Made by a program: the position numbers and the translations under genes. 64,000 nucleotides of DNA from Prochlorococcus sp. AG-409-J03 (GTDB lineage Bacteria; Cyanobacteriota; Cyanobacteriia; PCC-6307; Cyanobiaceae): contig QCJZ01000001.1 in the NCBI GenBank assembly GCA_003215695.1, positions 30,625 to 94,624 of the forward strand, read 5' to 3'. Each line of letters starts with the position of its first letter. Position 1 is the first letter of the stretch. Under the pieces are notes generated by a model. That model saw only the letters and a program-made list of their open reading frames with translations. It did not search any database and had not been told where the DNA came from. Positions 11,276-20,602 of this stretch are shown in pieces.

Positions 11276-12425
11276 AAAAAACAACTTATACAATATTCTT
11301 CTTGGCCAGCTTCTCTCTCAAGACGAGGGTATTGATGAAGAAATACTTACTAATTCCGCTCTTAATGCAATTAAATTCGCATCAATAAATAGAAATTTTC
11401 CAATAATTTCTAATATTCTTTTAAAAGCATCAAGTGGTTTGCAAAGAAATAATTCAAGACTAAATCAAATTGTTTTTGGCTCTCACTTTAAAAACCCTAT
11501 AGGCCTTGCCGCTGGCTTTGATAAAAACGGAGTAGGTGCAGGTCTTTGGAATTATTTTGGATTTGGTTTCGCCGAATTAGGAACTATTACTTGGCATGCC
11601 CAAAAAGGCAATCCAAAACCCAGACTCTTCAGAATTGCAAAAGAAAAAGCTGCATTGAATCGAATGGGATTCAATAACCAAGGAGCAGAAAAATTTTTAA
11701 GAACCATAGAAAAACAACAAATCCCTGAACCAGGTAAAAGACCTTGTGTTCTAGGTATAAATTTAGGAAAGTCTAAAATCACCCCTCTTAATGAAGCCCA
11801 TAAAGACTATTTCTCATCGCTAAGACTATTAGCTCCTTTATCAGACTATGCAGTTATCAATGTTAGTTCGCCTAATACCCCAGGTCTTCGTTCATTACAA
11901 GGCACTAAACAAATAGAAAAATTAATTAGGACGCTTAAAGATTTATCCAATTGTCCTCCCCTACTTGTAAAAATTGCTCCAGATCTATCAAATGAAGAAA
12001 TAGATGAAATTGGAAGAGTTGCGATTGATAATGGTATTGATGGAATCATTGCGATCAATACAAGCTTAAATCGATTTAATTTAAAAAACCTAAAAATCAA
12101 AACTGGAAATACTCTTGAACAAGAGAATGGAGGCTTAAGTGGACTTCCTTTGCAACAAAGAGGACTAGAAGTAATTCGAAGACTAAGAATTAGTACTAAT
12201 AATAATTTACCTCTGATTGGAGTAGGTGGAATCAGTTCAGCCAAAACAGCTTGGGAGAGAATTGCCGCTGGGGCATCCTTAGTTCAAGTTTATACTGGTT
12301 GGATATATGAGGGACCAAATTTAGTTCCTGATATTTTAGATGGATTAAATTTGCAAATGGAAAAGCACGGATTCCAAAATATTAAAGAGGTAATCGGTTC
12401 CGAAGAGCCATGGAAATACAAGTAA
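11259..12425 (+). CDS. pyrD: Dihydroorotate dehydrogenase (quinone type)
   Basis: [61 protein letters not shown]. Confidence 0.97.
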   Translation: MLSKNKKNNLYNILLGQLLSQDEGIDEEILTNSALNAIKFASINRNFPIISNILLKASSGLQRNNSRLNQIVFGSHFKNPIGLAAGFDKNGVGAGLWNYFGFGFAELGTITWHAQKGNPKPRLFRIAKEKAALNRMGFNNQGAEKFLRTIEKQQIPEPGKRPCVLGINLGKSKITPLNEAHKDYFSSLRLLAPLSDYAVINVSSPNTPGLRSLQGTKQIEKLIRTLKDLSNCPPLLVKIAPDLSNEEIDEIGRVAIDNGIDGIIAINTSLNRFNLKNLKIKTGNTLEQENGGLSGLPLQQRGLEVIRRLRISTNNNLPLIGVGGISSAKTAWERIAAGASLVQVYTGWIYEGPNLVPDILDGLNLQMEKHGFQNIKEVIGSEEPWKYK

Positions 12426-12483
12426 AATTATTCAATAAATAATTATAATTATCTCTTAAAATAAACATAATATTTTCCTAAAC

Positions 12484-13569
12484 ATGCTTAAATCAGACTT
12501 TGAAAGTCATGGAGGCAATATTGAAAAAGAAGCTAGAGAGTTAGGTTTAGATCAAGAAAGTATAATCGATGCAAGTGCATCAATAGTCCCTTTCAAATTA
12601 CCTAAAAAGTTAAATAAATATCTTGTTAATAGCATAAACAATGGATCAATCAGATTTTATCCAGATAGAAGTTATTTTGAACTCAGAAATTCTATTTCAA
12701 AATGGCATAATATTGATCCTTCAATGATATTGCCTGGCAATGGGGCCTCTGAATTATTTACTTGGGCAGCAAGAGATGCAAGCTTGAATGGTATTAGTTC
12801 TTTACCTTCGCCTGGTTTTGGAGACTATCAAAGAGCTTTAAGCTGCTGGAATGCAGCTTATATACATAGTCCTTTACCATTGACTTGGACTAATAGCAAT
12901 CCTCAACCATTTCCAATTGAACCAAAAACTAATGTCTTATGGATAACAAATCCACACAATCCAACTGGACAATTATGGAGTCGTTCTTCAATAAAAGATT
13001 TATTAGCTAATTATAAACTTGTAATTTGCGACGAAGCATTTATTTCTATTACACCAGGAGGTGAAAATCAATCAATAATAGATCTAACTAAAAGTTATAA
13101 AAATCTAGTTGTAATAAGAAGTTTAACTAAGTTTATTGGCATTGCTGGATTAAGGATTGGATACGCAGTTTCAAGCGCAGATAGATTATTAAAATGGAAA
13201 AAGATAAGAGATCCATGGCCAGTCAATACACTAGCAATAAATGCAACTAATTTAATCATGAAAGACTCTAAAATGCATAAAAAAAGATTAAAGAAAATCC
13301 ACAAATGGGTAGTAGAAGAAGGAAACTGGTTACATCAAAATTTATTAGATTTTTCTACTGTCAAGCCTCTACCATCAGTTACAAACTTTCAATTAATTAA
13401 AAGTGATAGTTCTATATTAAATCTTATTGAGAATTTAAAAAGAAGAGGAATTTTACTTAGAGACTGTAGATCATTTTCAAATCTAGGTAAAAACTGGATC
13501 AGAATAAGTCTCCAAAAAAGAAAACAAAATATTCAAATAATAAACACATTAAAAGATTATATTAACTAA
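12484..13569 (+). CDS. PLP-dependent class I/II aminotransferase, CobC/threonine-phosphate decarboxylase-like
   Basis: HGGNIEKEARELGLDQESIIDASASIVPF N-terminus typical of the CobC/CobD family; ITNPHNPTGQLWS and SLTKFIGIAGLRIGY PLP motifs. Confidence 0.82.
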   Translation: MLKSDFESHGGNIEKEARELGLDQESIIDASASIVPFKLPKKLNKYLVNSINNGSIRFYPDRSYFELRNSISKWHNIDPSMILPGNGASELFTWAARDASLNGISSLPSPGFGDYQRALSCWNAAYIHSPLPLTWTNSNPQPFPIEPKTNVLWITNPHNPTGQLWSRSSIKDLLANYKLVICDEAFISITPGGENQSIIDLTKSYKNLVVIRSLTKFIGIAGLRIGYAVSSADRLLKWKKIRDPWPVNTLAINATNLIMKDSKMHKKRLKKIHKWVVEEGNWLHQNLLDFSTVKPLPSVTNFQLIKSDSSILNLIENLKRRGILLRDCRSFSNLGKNWIRISLQKRKQNIQIINTLKDYIN

Positions 13570-14620
13570 TCGAATTTATAATCTCAAATATCTTATTCTC
13601 AGGATTTTGGCAATCGTAATTGTTCATATTTGATTTCATTTCCTTAAGATAATTAGAATCAATCAAATTAGATATAGTGTTTTTTAAAATATCTTTTTCT
13701 GGATCATGTTGATTAACTATTATGGCCCCTCCATATCTAGCCATATGCGCAGCATTCAGCTCTTGATGTTGATCGGCAGAAGTTGGAAGAGGAATTAAAA
13801 TTGAAGGAGTCTTAGTTACCATTAATTCAGAAATCGCACCAGAACCTGCTCGACTTATTACAAGATCAGCATTTCGTAGCAAGGCTGATATTTCATCACT
13901 AAATTTTCTTACAGCCAATTGAGGGTGGGTATTCACTTTGTTGAAATTTTTATAGAAACAATCATTTTCGCCTGTCAGATGAATAACTCTGCAACCCTTC
14001 TCAAGCAACCAAGGCAAGATATTCCTAACCATCTCATTGATTTTGATTGCTCCTTGACTTCCTCCCATAACCACAATCAATAGACCATCTCCATGCGGTG
14101 CCCAAGGGGGAAGAGACTCATCTAAAAGAAATCCTGACCTTATTGGTGTTCCTGTAAAACTTGTTCTACATCCTGGCAAATAATCAGCTGCTGAAGGGAT
14201 TCCTAATGCTATATGGTCACAAAATCTACCTAATAACCTAGTTACTTTTCCAGGGATAGCATTAGATTCATGCAACAAAATAGGGATTCCAGACATTTTT
14301 GCACCTAGAATACTTGGTGCAGATATATACCCACCAGTAGTAAAAACAACGTTAATTTTTTTTTGACGTAATAGAATAGATACTCGAATTGAAGAAAAAA
14401 GTAAATTACATATATCAAACAATTTTCTAAAAATATTTCCTTGTAATCCACCAACTTTTAACTTTGTTAAATTGTATTTTTTGGGAACCAATTCAATCTC
14501 TAGCCTATTTGGCACACCTAGCCACTCAATTTCCCAAGAATTTGAAAGCGAATCCGCAAAAGACATTGCAGGATAAATATGCCCACCTGTTCCGCTTGCA
14601 GCAATTAAAAGGCGAGGCAT
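13562..14620 (-). CDS. murG: UDP-N-acetylglucosamine:lipid-linked muropeptide N-acetylglucosaminyltransferase MurG
   Basis: MPRLLIAASGTGGHIYPAMSFADSL, LLHESNAIPGKVTRLLG, VISRAGSGAISELMVTKTPSILIPLPTSADQHQELNA. The track ORF extends to 14803, but the in-frame ATG at 14620 fits the family and avoids overlap with the plus-strand gene. Confidence 0.95.
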   Translation of the reverse strand: MPRLLIAASGTGGHIYPAMSFADSLSNSWEIEWLGVPNRLEIELVPKKYNLTKLKVGGLQGNIFRKLFDICNLLFSSIRVSILLRQKKINVVFTTGGYISAPSILGAKMSGIPILLHESNAIPGKVTRLLGRFCDHIALGIPSAADYLPGCRTSFTGTPIRSGFLLDESLPPWAPHGDGLLIVVMGGSQGAIKINEMVRNILPWLLEKGCRVIHLTGENDCFYKNFNKVNTHPQLAVRKFSDEISALLRNADLVISRAGSGAISELMVTKTPSILIPLPTSADQHQELNAAHMARYGGAIIVNQHDPEKDILKNTISNLIDSNYLKEMKSNMNNYDCQNPENKIFEIINSIS

Positions 14621-14678
14621 AAATAAATAAATAACCTTATACTTAAAGCCTAAGTTATATTGAGCAAAAAAGGTAGTC

Positions 14679-15398
14679 GTGCGAAATTCACTAATAGCTA
14701 AATCAATATTTTTTTTATTACTAAATCCCCTAATCATCAATTCTGCCTTAAGTAAAAATATTGATGAGCACTTATTAAGTACTAAATTGGAGGAAATTCT
14801 CAACCTAAGAAAGGATCATTTGCTGAAAGATCTATTTCTACAAAAATCATTCAGTCAATTTAATAAAAGCTATAAAGCTTTTAGAGAAAAATACAAAGAT
14901 GCAAAATGGTCAATTCAACCAGTAGAAAATGATCAAAATATATTATTACTAAATATAAAAATCATATCTACAAGAGAAATTAATAGTCAAGCTTACACTT
15001 TATATACCAAACAGACTGTCAAATTAGAGACTTACAAAAACAAAATCAAAGGTTATAAAGTTATTGAGGAAGAATCAATTCTCAATACAAAAAATTCACC
15101 TCTAATTGTAAAAATTATATCTCCAAAAAAAGTTCTTACTGGTGAAAAATATGAAGTGAATTTAATTATCGAAAACCCTTTAGATAACTCATTAACTGCT
15201 AGTGGAATGATCGTACTTAAAAATGAAGATAATATAAACATATCAAATGATATCTTTGGGCTTAAGCCAAATCAATCAGGTGGTTTATTCAAATATATTC
15301 AAGCACCATTAAACCCTGGTTTTCAAACTATTTCAGCAATAATTACTCATCCTGAAGGGATTTATTCAATAACAAAAAAAATAAAAGTAGGTTTATAA
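14679..15398 (+). CDS. Hypothetical exported protein with signal-peptide-like N-terminus
   Basis: MRNSLIAKSIFFLLLNPLIINSALS N-terminus; beta-rich C-terminal region. No family recognised. Confidence 0.65.
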   Translation: MRNSLIAKSIFFLLLNPLIINSALSKNIDEHLLSTKLEEILNLRKDHLLKDLFLQKSFSQFNKSYKAFREKYKDAKWSIQPVENDQNILLLNIKIISTREINSQAYTLYTKQTVKLETYKNKIKGYKVIEEESILNTKNSPLIVKIISPKKVLTGEKYEVNLIIENPLDNSLTASGMIVLKNEDNINISNDIFGLKPNQSGGLFKYIQAPLNPGFQTISAIITHPEGIYSITKKIKVGL

Positions 15399-15410
15399 AA
15401 ACCTACTTTT
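15383..15410. terminator. Bidirectional terminator between the hypothetical gene (+) and pgk (-)
   Basis: Perfect 12-bp inverted repeat AAAAGTAGGTTT-ATAA-AAACCTACTTTT with A/T flanks on both sides. Confidence 0.85.
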
Positions 15411-15431
15411 AAAAATCATAAATTTGAAATA

Positions 15432-16637
15432 TTAAACATCATCTAGAGCAGCAACTCCAGGAAGAACTTTCCCTTCCAAAAGTTCAAGGCTAGCACCACC
15501 TCCCGTTGAGATATGAGACATATTTTTTGCTAAACCGGCTTTCTCAACTGCTGCCACTGAATCTCCACCTCCAATAATCGTGCAGCATCCTTGAGCACTT
15601 AATTCAGCCAAAGTGTTTGCTATTGCATTTGTACCATTTGCAAATTTCTCAAATTCAAATACACCCATTGGTCCATTCCAAATAACAGTTTTACAATCTT
15701 TCAGAGCATTTTGAAAAAGCTCAACTGATTCTGAACCAATATCCAATCCCATCCAACCTTCGCTAATAGAATCTACTTTTGAAACTTTACTATTTGCATT
15801 TGGAGAAAAATTATCAGCCAACACAACATCACTTGGCAAAAGAAACTCAACTCCTTTATCTTTCGCTTTCTTCTCCAAAGCATTTGCTAATTCAAGCTTA
15901 TCTTCCTCGACAAGACTATTCCCAACTGATAAACCTCTAGCTTTGTAAAAAGTAAATATCATCCCTCCACCAACAATTATCTTGTCGCATTTATCAATCA
16001 AAGATTCCAAAACACCGATTTTACTACTTACTTTTGAACCGCCAACTATTGCAGCTAATGGTCTTTGAGGTAGATCTATAGCTCCTTGAAGGTACTTAAG
16101 TTCTTTTTCCATCAAATAGCCAGCTACACAAGGACTTAAGAACTTGGTAACTCCCTCAGTTGAAGCATGCGCACGGTGGGCAGCGCCAAAAGCATCATTA
16201 ACATAGACTTCTGCTAAAGAAGCTAATTCCTTTGCAAATTGTGTATCGTTTTTCTCTTCACCAGCAATAAATCGAACATTTTCCAAAAGGACAACATCAC
16301 CATTGGACATTGCATCTACTTTTGACTTGGCTTCACCTCCAATACAACTCTCAGTTTTTACAACTGTTTTACCAAGCAATTCACTGAGTCTTTGAGCAAC
16401 CGCAGTCAATCGCATTGTTTCATTAACCTCCCCTTTTGGCCTACCAAAATGAGCAGACAGAATCACTCTTGCACTCTTCTCAAGCAGGTCATTGATAGTT
16501 GGTAAAGCAGCACGAATTCTTGTGTCATCAGTTATTTGTCCCTCATCTCCTAATGGGACATTAAAATCTACTCTCACTAAAACACGTTTACCGCATAAGT
16601 CTTCAGCGCCGAGGCTTGACAGGGAACGCTTAGACAT
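15432..16637 (-). CDS. pgk: Phosphoglycerate kinase
   Basis: [57 protein letters not shown]. Confidence 0.98.
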   Translation of the reverse strand: MSKRSLSSLGAEDLCGKRVLVRVDFNVPLGDEGQITDDTRIRAALPTINDLLEKSARVILSAHFGRPKGEVNETMRLTAVAQRLSELLGKTVVKTESCIGGEAKSKVDAMSNGDVVLLENVRFIAGEEKNDTQFAKELASLAEVYVNDAFGAAHRAHASTEGVTKFLSPCVAGYLMEKELKYLQGAIDLPQRPLAAIVGGSKVSSKIGVLESLIDKCDKIIVGGGMIFTFYKARGLSVGNSLVEEDKLELANALEKKAKDKGVEFLLPSDVVLADNFSPNANSKVSKVDSISEGWMGLDIGSESVELFQNALKDCKTVIWNGPMGVFEFEKFANGTNAIANTLAELSAQGCCTIIGGGDSVAAVEKAGLAKNMSHISTGGGASLELLEGKVLPGVAALDDV

Positions 16638-17115
16638 AATCTATAGGATTCAGAAAGGAAACTGAGTGACCATAGCTCTTGAAAGGCACCAATTGGGTAA
16701 TTACTAAGACACAGAAAAAATCTACCTAAACCTTTGAGCAGCTAAAAACAGCTTTTAAAAAATTAAAAGTCTATCTTTTAAATAATTAATTAATCCTCAA
16801 ACGCCTGCAGTAACTACAAAAAAAACCCCTTGCAATGTCATACCATAAATCGAAATTTTCTTGAACCTACGATATGAGTACTATATTTCACAGAGAGGTT
16901 ATTAAATATTGTAATTCTATCAATCTATTTTGATCAATAAAACTTGACTCCAATCAGGATATTCAGAACAATTCAATTATTATTATCAACTTATTTAATC
17001 TTTTAAGATGATAAGTTGAACTTAGAATTTCATAACAATTCACCCAAGATAAAACGAAAATCAACTTTTACAATTTTTAGATTAATCAATTTAAACCAAC
17101 ATCTTTTAAGAATCC

Positions 17116-17979
17116 GTGAACAAGCAGCTTATACAATGGTATCCAGGACATATTGCTAAAGCAGAAAAACAATTAAAGGAGCATCTAAATAAAGTTGATC
17201 TAATTTTTGAAGTGCGGGACGCAAGAATACCCCTAGCCACTTCTCATCCATATCTTCAAAAATGGTTAACAGGTAAGAAGCAAATATTAGTTATTAATAG
17301 AAAAGACATGATAAATGATGCGGCCCATCAAGCTTGGGATAAGAAATTAAGGTCGGAAGGAAAAGTCCCATGGTGGTGTGATGCAAAAGCTGGAACAGGA
17401 GTATTCCAAATAAAACAAGCCGCTATTCGTGCTGGGCAAGAATTAAATCAAAGACGTCTTGACCGAGGGATGAAAAATCGTGCAATTAGAGTTCTAACTC
17501 TTGGGTTCCCAAATGTTGGGAAATCTGCTCTAATTAACAGACTAGTAAAAAAAAAGGTTGTATCTAGCTCAAGGAAACCTGGGGTCACAAGAAGTTTGAG
17601 ATGGATAAGATTGGGACAAGATCTAGATTTATTGGATGCTCCTGGAGTTCTGCCGCCTAGATTTGAAGATCAAAATGCCGCGTTAAAGCTTGCTATTTGT
17701 GATGATATCGGCCAAGCCGCATACGATACTGAACAGGTTGCCATCAACTTCATGAAACTTCTTGAGAGATTAGAAAACATCCAGGAAGCGGGAATTAAGC
17801 CAATGTGTCTGCAAAATAGATATGGAATATTTATGAATAAAGCCATTACAGACAAATCTTTATGGCTACTTTCAGCGGCAAAACGTCACACTTCTGGAGA
17901 CACTCGAAGAATGTCTCAAAGATTGCTTGATGATTTTCGTAGAAATTTATTAGGCAATATCTCTCTTGAACTACCTTAA
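17116..17979 (+). CDS. ylqF: Ribosome biogenesis GTPase YlqF/RbgA family (circularly permuted)
   Basis: QWYPGHIAKAEKQL, EVRDARIPLATSHP, VINRKDMI (G4) before GFPNVGKSALINRL (G1), LDAPGVLPPRFED. Confidence 0.93.
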   Translation: MNKQLIQWYPGHIAKAEKQLKEHLNKVDLIFEVRDARIPLATSHPYLQKWLTGKKQILVINRKDMINDAAHQAWDKKLRSEGKVPWWCDAKAGTGVFQIKQAAIRAGQELNQRRLDRGMKNRAIRVLTLGFPNVGKSALINRLVKKKVVSSSRKPGVTRSLRWIRLGQDLDLLDAPGVLPPRFEDQNAALKLAICDDIGQAAYDTEQVAINFMKLLERLENIQEAGIKPMCLQNRYGIFMNKAITDKSLWLLSAAKRHTSGDTRRMSQRLLDDFRRNLLGNISLELP

Positions 17980-18950
17980 TGGATAAAGAAATAAAGCATG
18001 AATTTGGGCAGGGCCCAGGTGAATTATTTGAGGGTGAATATAAGAAACCTTTGCCTATGCGGCTTGACAGATGGCTGGTAAGTCAACGAACGGAGCAAAG
18101 TAGAGCTCATATTCAGAAATTCATTGAAGCGGGGTTCGCAAAAGTGAACGGTAAAACTGGAAAAGCAAAAACTCCTGTCAGACCAGGTGACATAATTCAA
18201 CTTTGGGTTCCACCACCAGAGCCTCTTCCTTACTTAAAACCTGAAGAAATTGATTTAGATATTTTATACGAAGATGATCATTTAATAGTCATTAATAAAA
18301 CAGCAGGAATAGCAGTTCATCCTGCACCCGGGAATAAATCAGGAACTTTAGTAAATGGATTAATCAATCATTGTCCAGACTTACCAGGCATCGGAGGTAA
18401 ATTAAGGCCTGGAATAGTTCATCGCTTAGATAAAGACACAACCGGATGCATTGTCGTAGCAAAAACTCAAGAGGCCTTAGTTAAATTACAAATTCAAATA
18501 CAAAAAAGAGTAGCCTCAAGAAATTATATTGCTGTTGTACATGGAGCTATTAAAGGCAATGAAGGAATTATTGTCGGATGTATTGGCCGACATCCAAAAG
18601 ATAGAAAGAAATACGCTGTTGTTGATGAGGAATCTGGTAGATATGCTTGCACACATTGGACATTAATTGAAAATCTGGGAAATTTCTCTCTTCTTAAATT
18701 CAAACTTGATACAGGTAGAACCCATCAAATTCGTGTTCATAGTGCACACATAGGTCATCCTATTGTTGGAGATCAAACTTACAGTAGGTGTAAAAAATTG
18801 CCTATTAAGCTTGGTGGCCAAGCATTACATGCAATTGAATTAGGTTTAATCCACCCAATAACATTAAAGAAAATGAAATTCACAGCTCCATTGCCTAAAG
18901 ATTTTGAGAGACTTTTGAAAGTTTTGCACCCTAAAAATAATATTATTTAG
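17979..18950 (+). CDS. rluD: RluD-family 23S rRNA pseudouridine synthase
   Basis: S4-like N-terminal domain; VHRLDKDTTGCIVVAKTQEAL catalytic motif; TGRTHQIRVHSAHIGHPIVGD. Confidence 0.94.
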   Translation: MDKEIKHEFGQGPGELFEGEYKKPLPMRLDRWLVSQRTEQSRAHIQKFIEAGFAKVNGKTGKAKTPVRPGDIIQLWVPPPEPLPYLKPEEIDLDILYEDDHLIVINKTAGIAVHPAPGNKSGTLVNGLINHCPDLPGIGGKLRPGIVHRLDKDTTGCIVVAKTQEALVKLQIQIQKRVASRNYIAVVHGAIKGNEGIIVGCIGRHPKDRKKYAVVDEESGRYACTHWTLIENLGNFSLLKFKLDTGRTHQIRVHSAHIGHPIVGDQTYSRCKKLPIKLGGQALHAIELGLIHPITLKKMKFTAPLPKDFERLLKVLHPKNNII

Positions 18951-20547
18951 GAAGTCTAGGACATGCCTTGACCAATTTTTGTGTTAAGTATTTTTGAGGA
19001 TGATTTAAAAGATTTTTACCAGAATTCTCTTCGATAATTTTCCCTTTATCAAACACTAATACTCTGTGACAAAAGCCTGCTGCAAGTGATAAGTCATGAG
19101 TTATGAAGAACATAGATAGCTTTAATTTCTCCTGCAAAGAGCGAAGCAACTCCAAAATTTCTGCTTGAATTTCTGCATCTAACATACTGACACTCTCATC
19201 ACAGATGAGTATTTTGGGACTTAGTGCTAATGCTCTAGCGATAACTACTCTTTGTTGTTGACCACCTGAAAGTTGAGAAGGCAACCGTCGTTCATACATG
19301 ATTGCAGGTGTTAAACCAACTAGTTCTAAAAGATTACGAGCTGTTTCTTTTGCCTGAGATTTACCTGACAATTTATGGATAAGAATTGGATCTATAATTG
19401 CATCAATTACTGACATCTTAGGATTCAAAGAAGCAGAAGGATCTTGAAAAATAATTTGAATATATTTACGTAATTGTTTTAAAGATTTTTTATTAATAGT
19501 TGAAATATTCTTTCCAAGAAAAAAAACACTTCCACCTCTAGCAGGCAATAATCCAGTCAACGCTCTACATAAAGTGCTCTTACCACATCCTGATGGGCCT
19601 ACTATACCAAGAGTTTCACCTTCATACAAAGTCAAGGTAACTTCATTAACGGCTTTCAACCAAAAAGAATTGAATGGCCAAAAGCCTAAATTATGCCAAC
19701 AACGTAATCTATTAACTCTCAATAATGCATTGTCATTATTCATTCTTTGTCTCTCAAAACCATCTAATATTCTTCCTGAATTAACTAATCTTTTAGCAGT
19801 ATCAGTTTTTGGATTAGCAACTATCTCTTTAATATTTCCAGATTCTACTATTCTCCCAGAATCAAGTATTGCAATTTTATTACACCATTTATAGGCCATA
19901 GATAAATCATGACTAATTAATAGCAAAGCGCTCCCAATCTCGTCACAAAGTAAACTAAGTTCACTCATAACTTGATCAGCAACTAGTGTATCCAAACTAG
20001 TTGTAGGTTCATCAGCAATTATTAAAGAAGGTTTTAAACAAATTGCCAAAGCAATTGCTGCACGTTGCCGCATTCCACCACTAAATTCATGTGGAAAAGA
20101 ATTGAATCTTAAAGGATCTATTCCAACTTTTTCTAATAAGTTTTTAGCTTTTTCAACTAAGTTGTAAGTTGATTCAGAATTATCATGAGCTTTAAAAGTA
20201 TCAACTAGATGATCACCAACAGTCATCAAAGGATTTAAACGAGACATTGGATTCTGAAAAATCAATCCAACCTCTTTACCTCGCATAGCTTGCAGAGAAA
20301 CCTTATCTAGATCCAATACATTTTTTCCATTTAAAATAATCTCACCATCACAAACACATCCATTAGGAAGAAGCTGCATTATAGCCTTAGCAACAGTACT
20401 TTTACCACATCCTGAACTACCAACTAAGGCAAGCCTATCGCCACGATTCATATTCAGATTTAATTCACTAAACACATAAGTATTAGTATTTGGATAAATA
20501 GCTTGTAGTTTATTTATTTTTAAAACTTCTTTTGATGAATTATTCAT
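18943..20547 (-). CDS. Fused dipeptide/oligopeptide-type ABC transporter ATP-binding protein (DppD-DppF-like)
   Basis: Two complete ABC modules: GSSGCGKST/LSLLCDEIG...FSGGMRQRAAIA and GPSGCGKST/LSGGQQQRVVIARAL; NPKMSVIDAI. Start at in-frame ATG 20547 (MNNSSKEVLKIN). Confidence 0.92.
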   Translation of the reverse strand: MNNSSKEVLKINKLQAIYPNTNTYVFSELNLNMNRGDRLALVGSSGCGKSTVAKAIMQLLPNGCVCDGEIILNGKNVLDLDKVSLQAMRGKEVGLIFQNPMSRLNPLMTVGDHLVDTFKAHDNSESTYNLVEKAKNLLEKVGIDPLRFNSFPHEFSGGMRQRAAIALAICLKPSLIIADEPTTSLDTLVADQVMSELSLLCDEIGSALLLISHDLSMAYKWCNKIAILDSGRIVESGNIKEIVANPKTDTAKRLVNSGRILDGFERQRMNNDNALLRVNRLRCWHNLGFWPFNSFWLKAVNEVTLTLYEGETLGIVGPSGCGKSTLCRALTGLLPARGGSVFFLGKNISTINKKSLKQLRKYIQIIFQDPSASLNPKMSVIDAIIDPILIHKLSGKSQAKETARNLLELVGLTPAIMYERRLPSQLSGGQQQRVVIARALALSPKILICDESVSMLDAEIQAEILELLRSLQEKLKLSMFFITHDLSLAAGFCHRVLVFDKGKIIEENSGKNLLNHPQKYLTQKLVKACPRLPK

Positions 20548-20602
20548 GAAAAGGTAGCAGGAAATGTTGAGTTTGAATAAAATAAAACTAGCTTCGGTGC
20601 TG

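Noticed and set aside
11846-12244. 132-aa minus-strand ORF inside pyrD
   Set aside because: Shadow ORF opposite a well-conserved pyrD region; no recognisable motif.
16878-16940. 19-aa ORF MSTIFHREVIKYCNSINLF in the pgk-ylqF gap
   Set aside because: Very short, no SD, AT-rich context; expected by chance.
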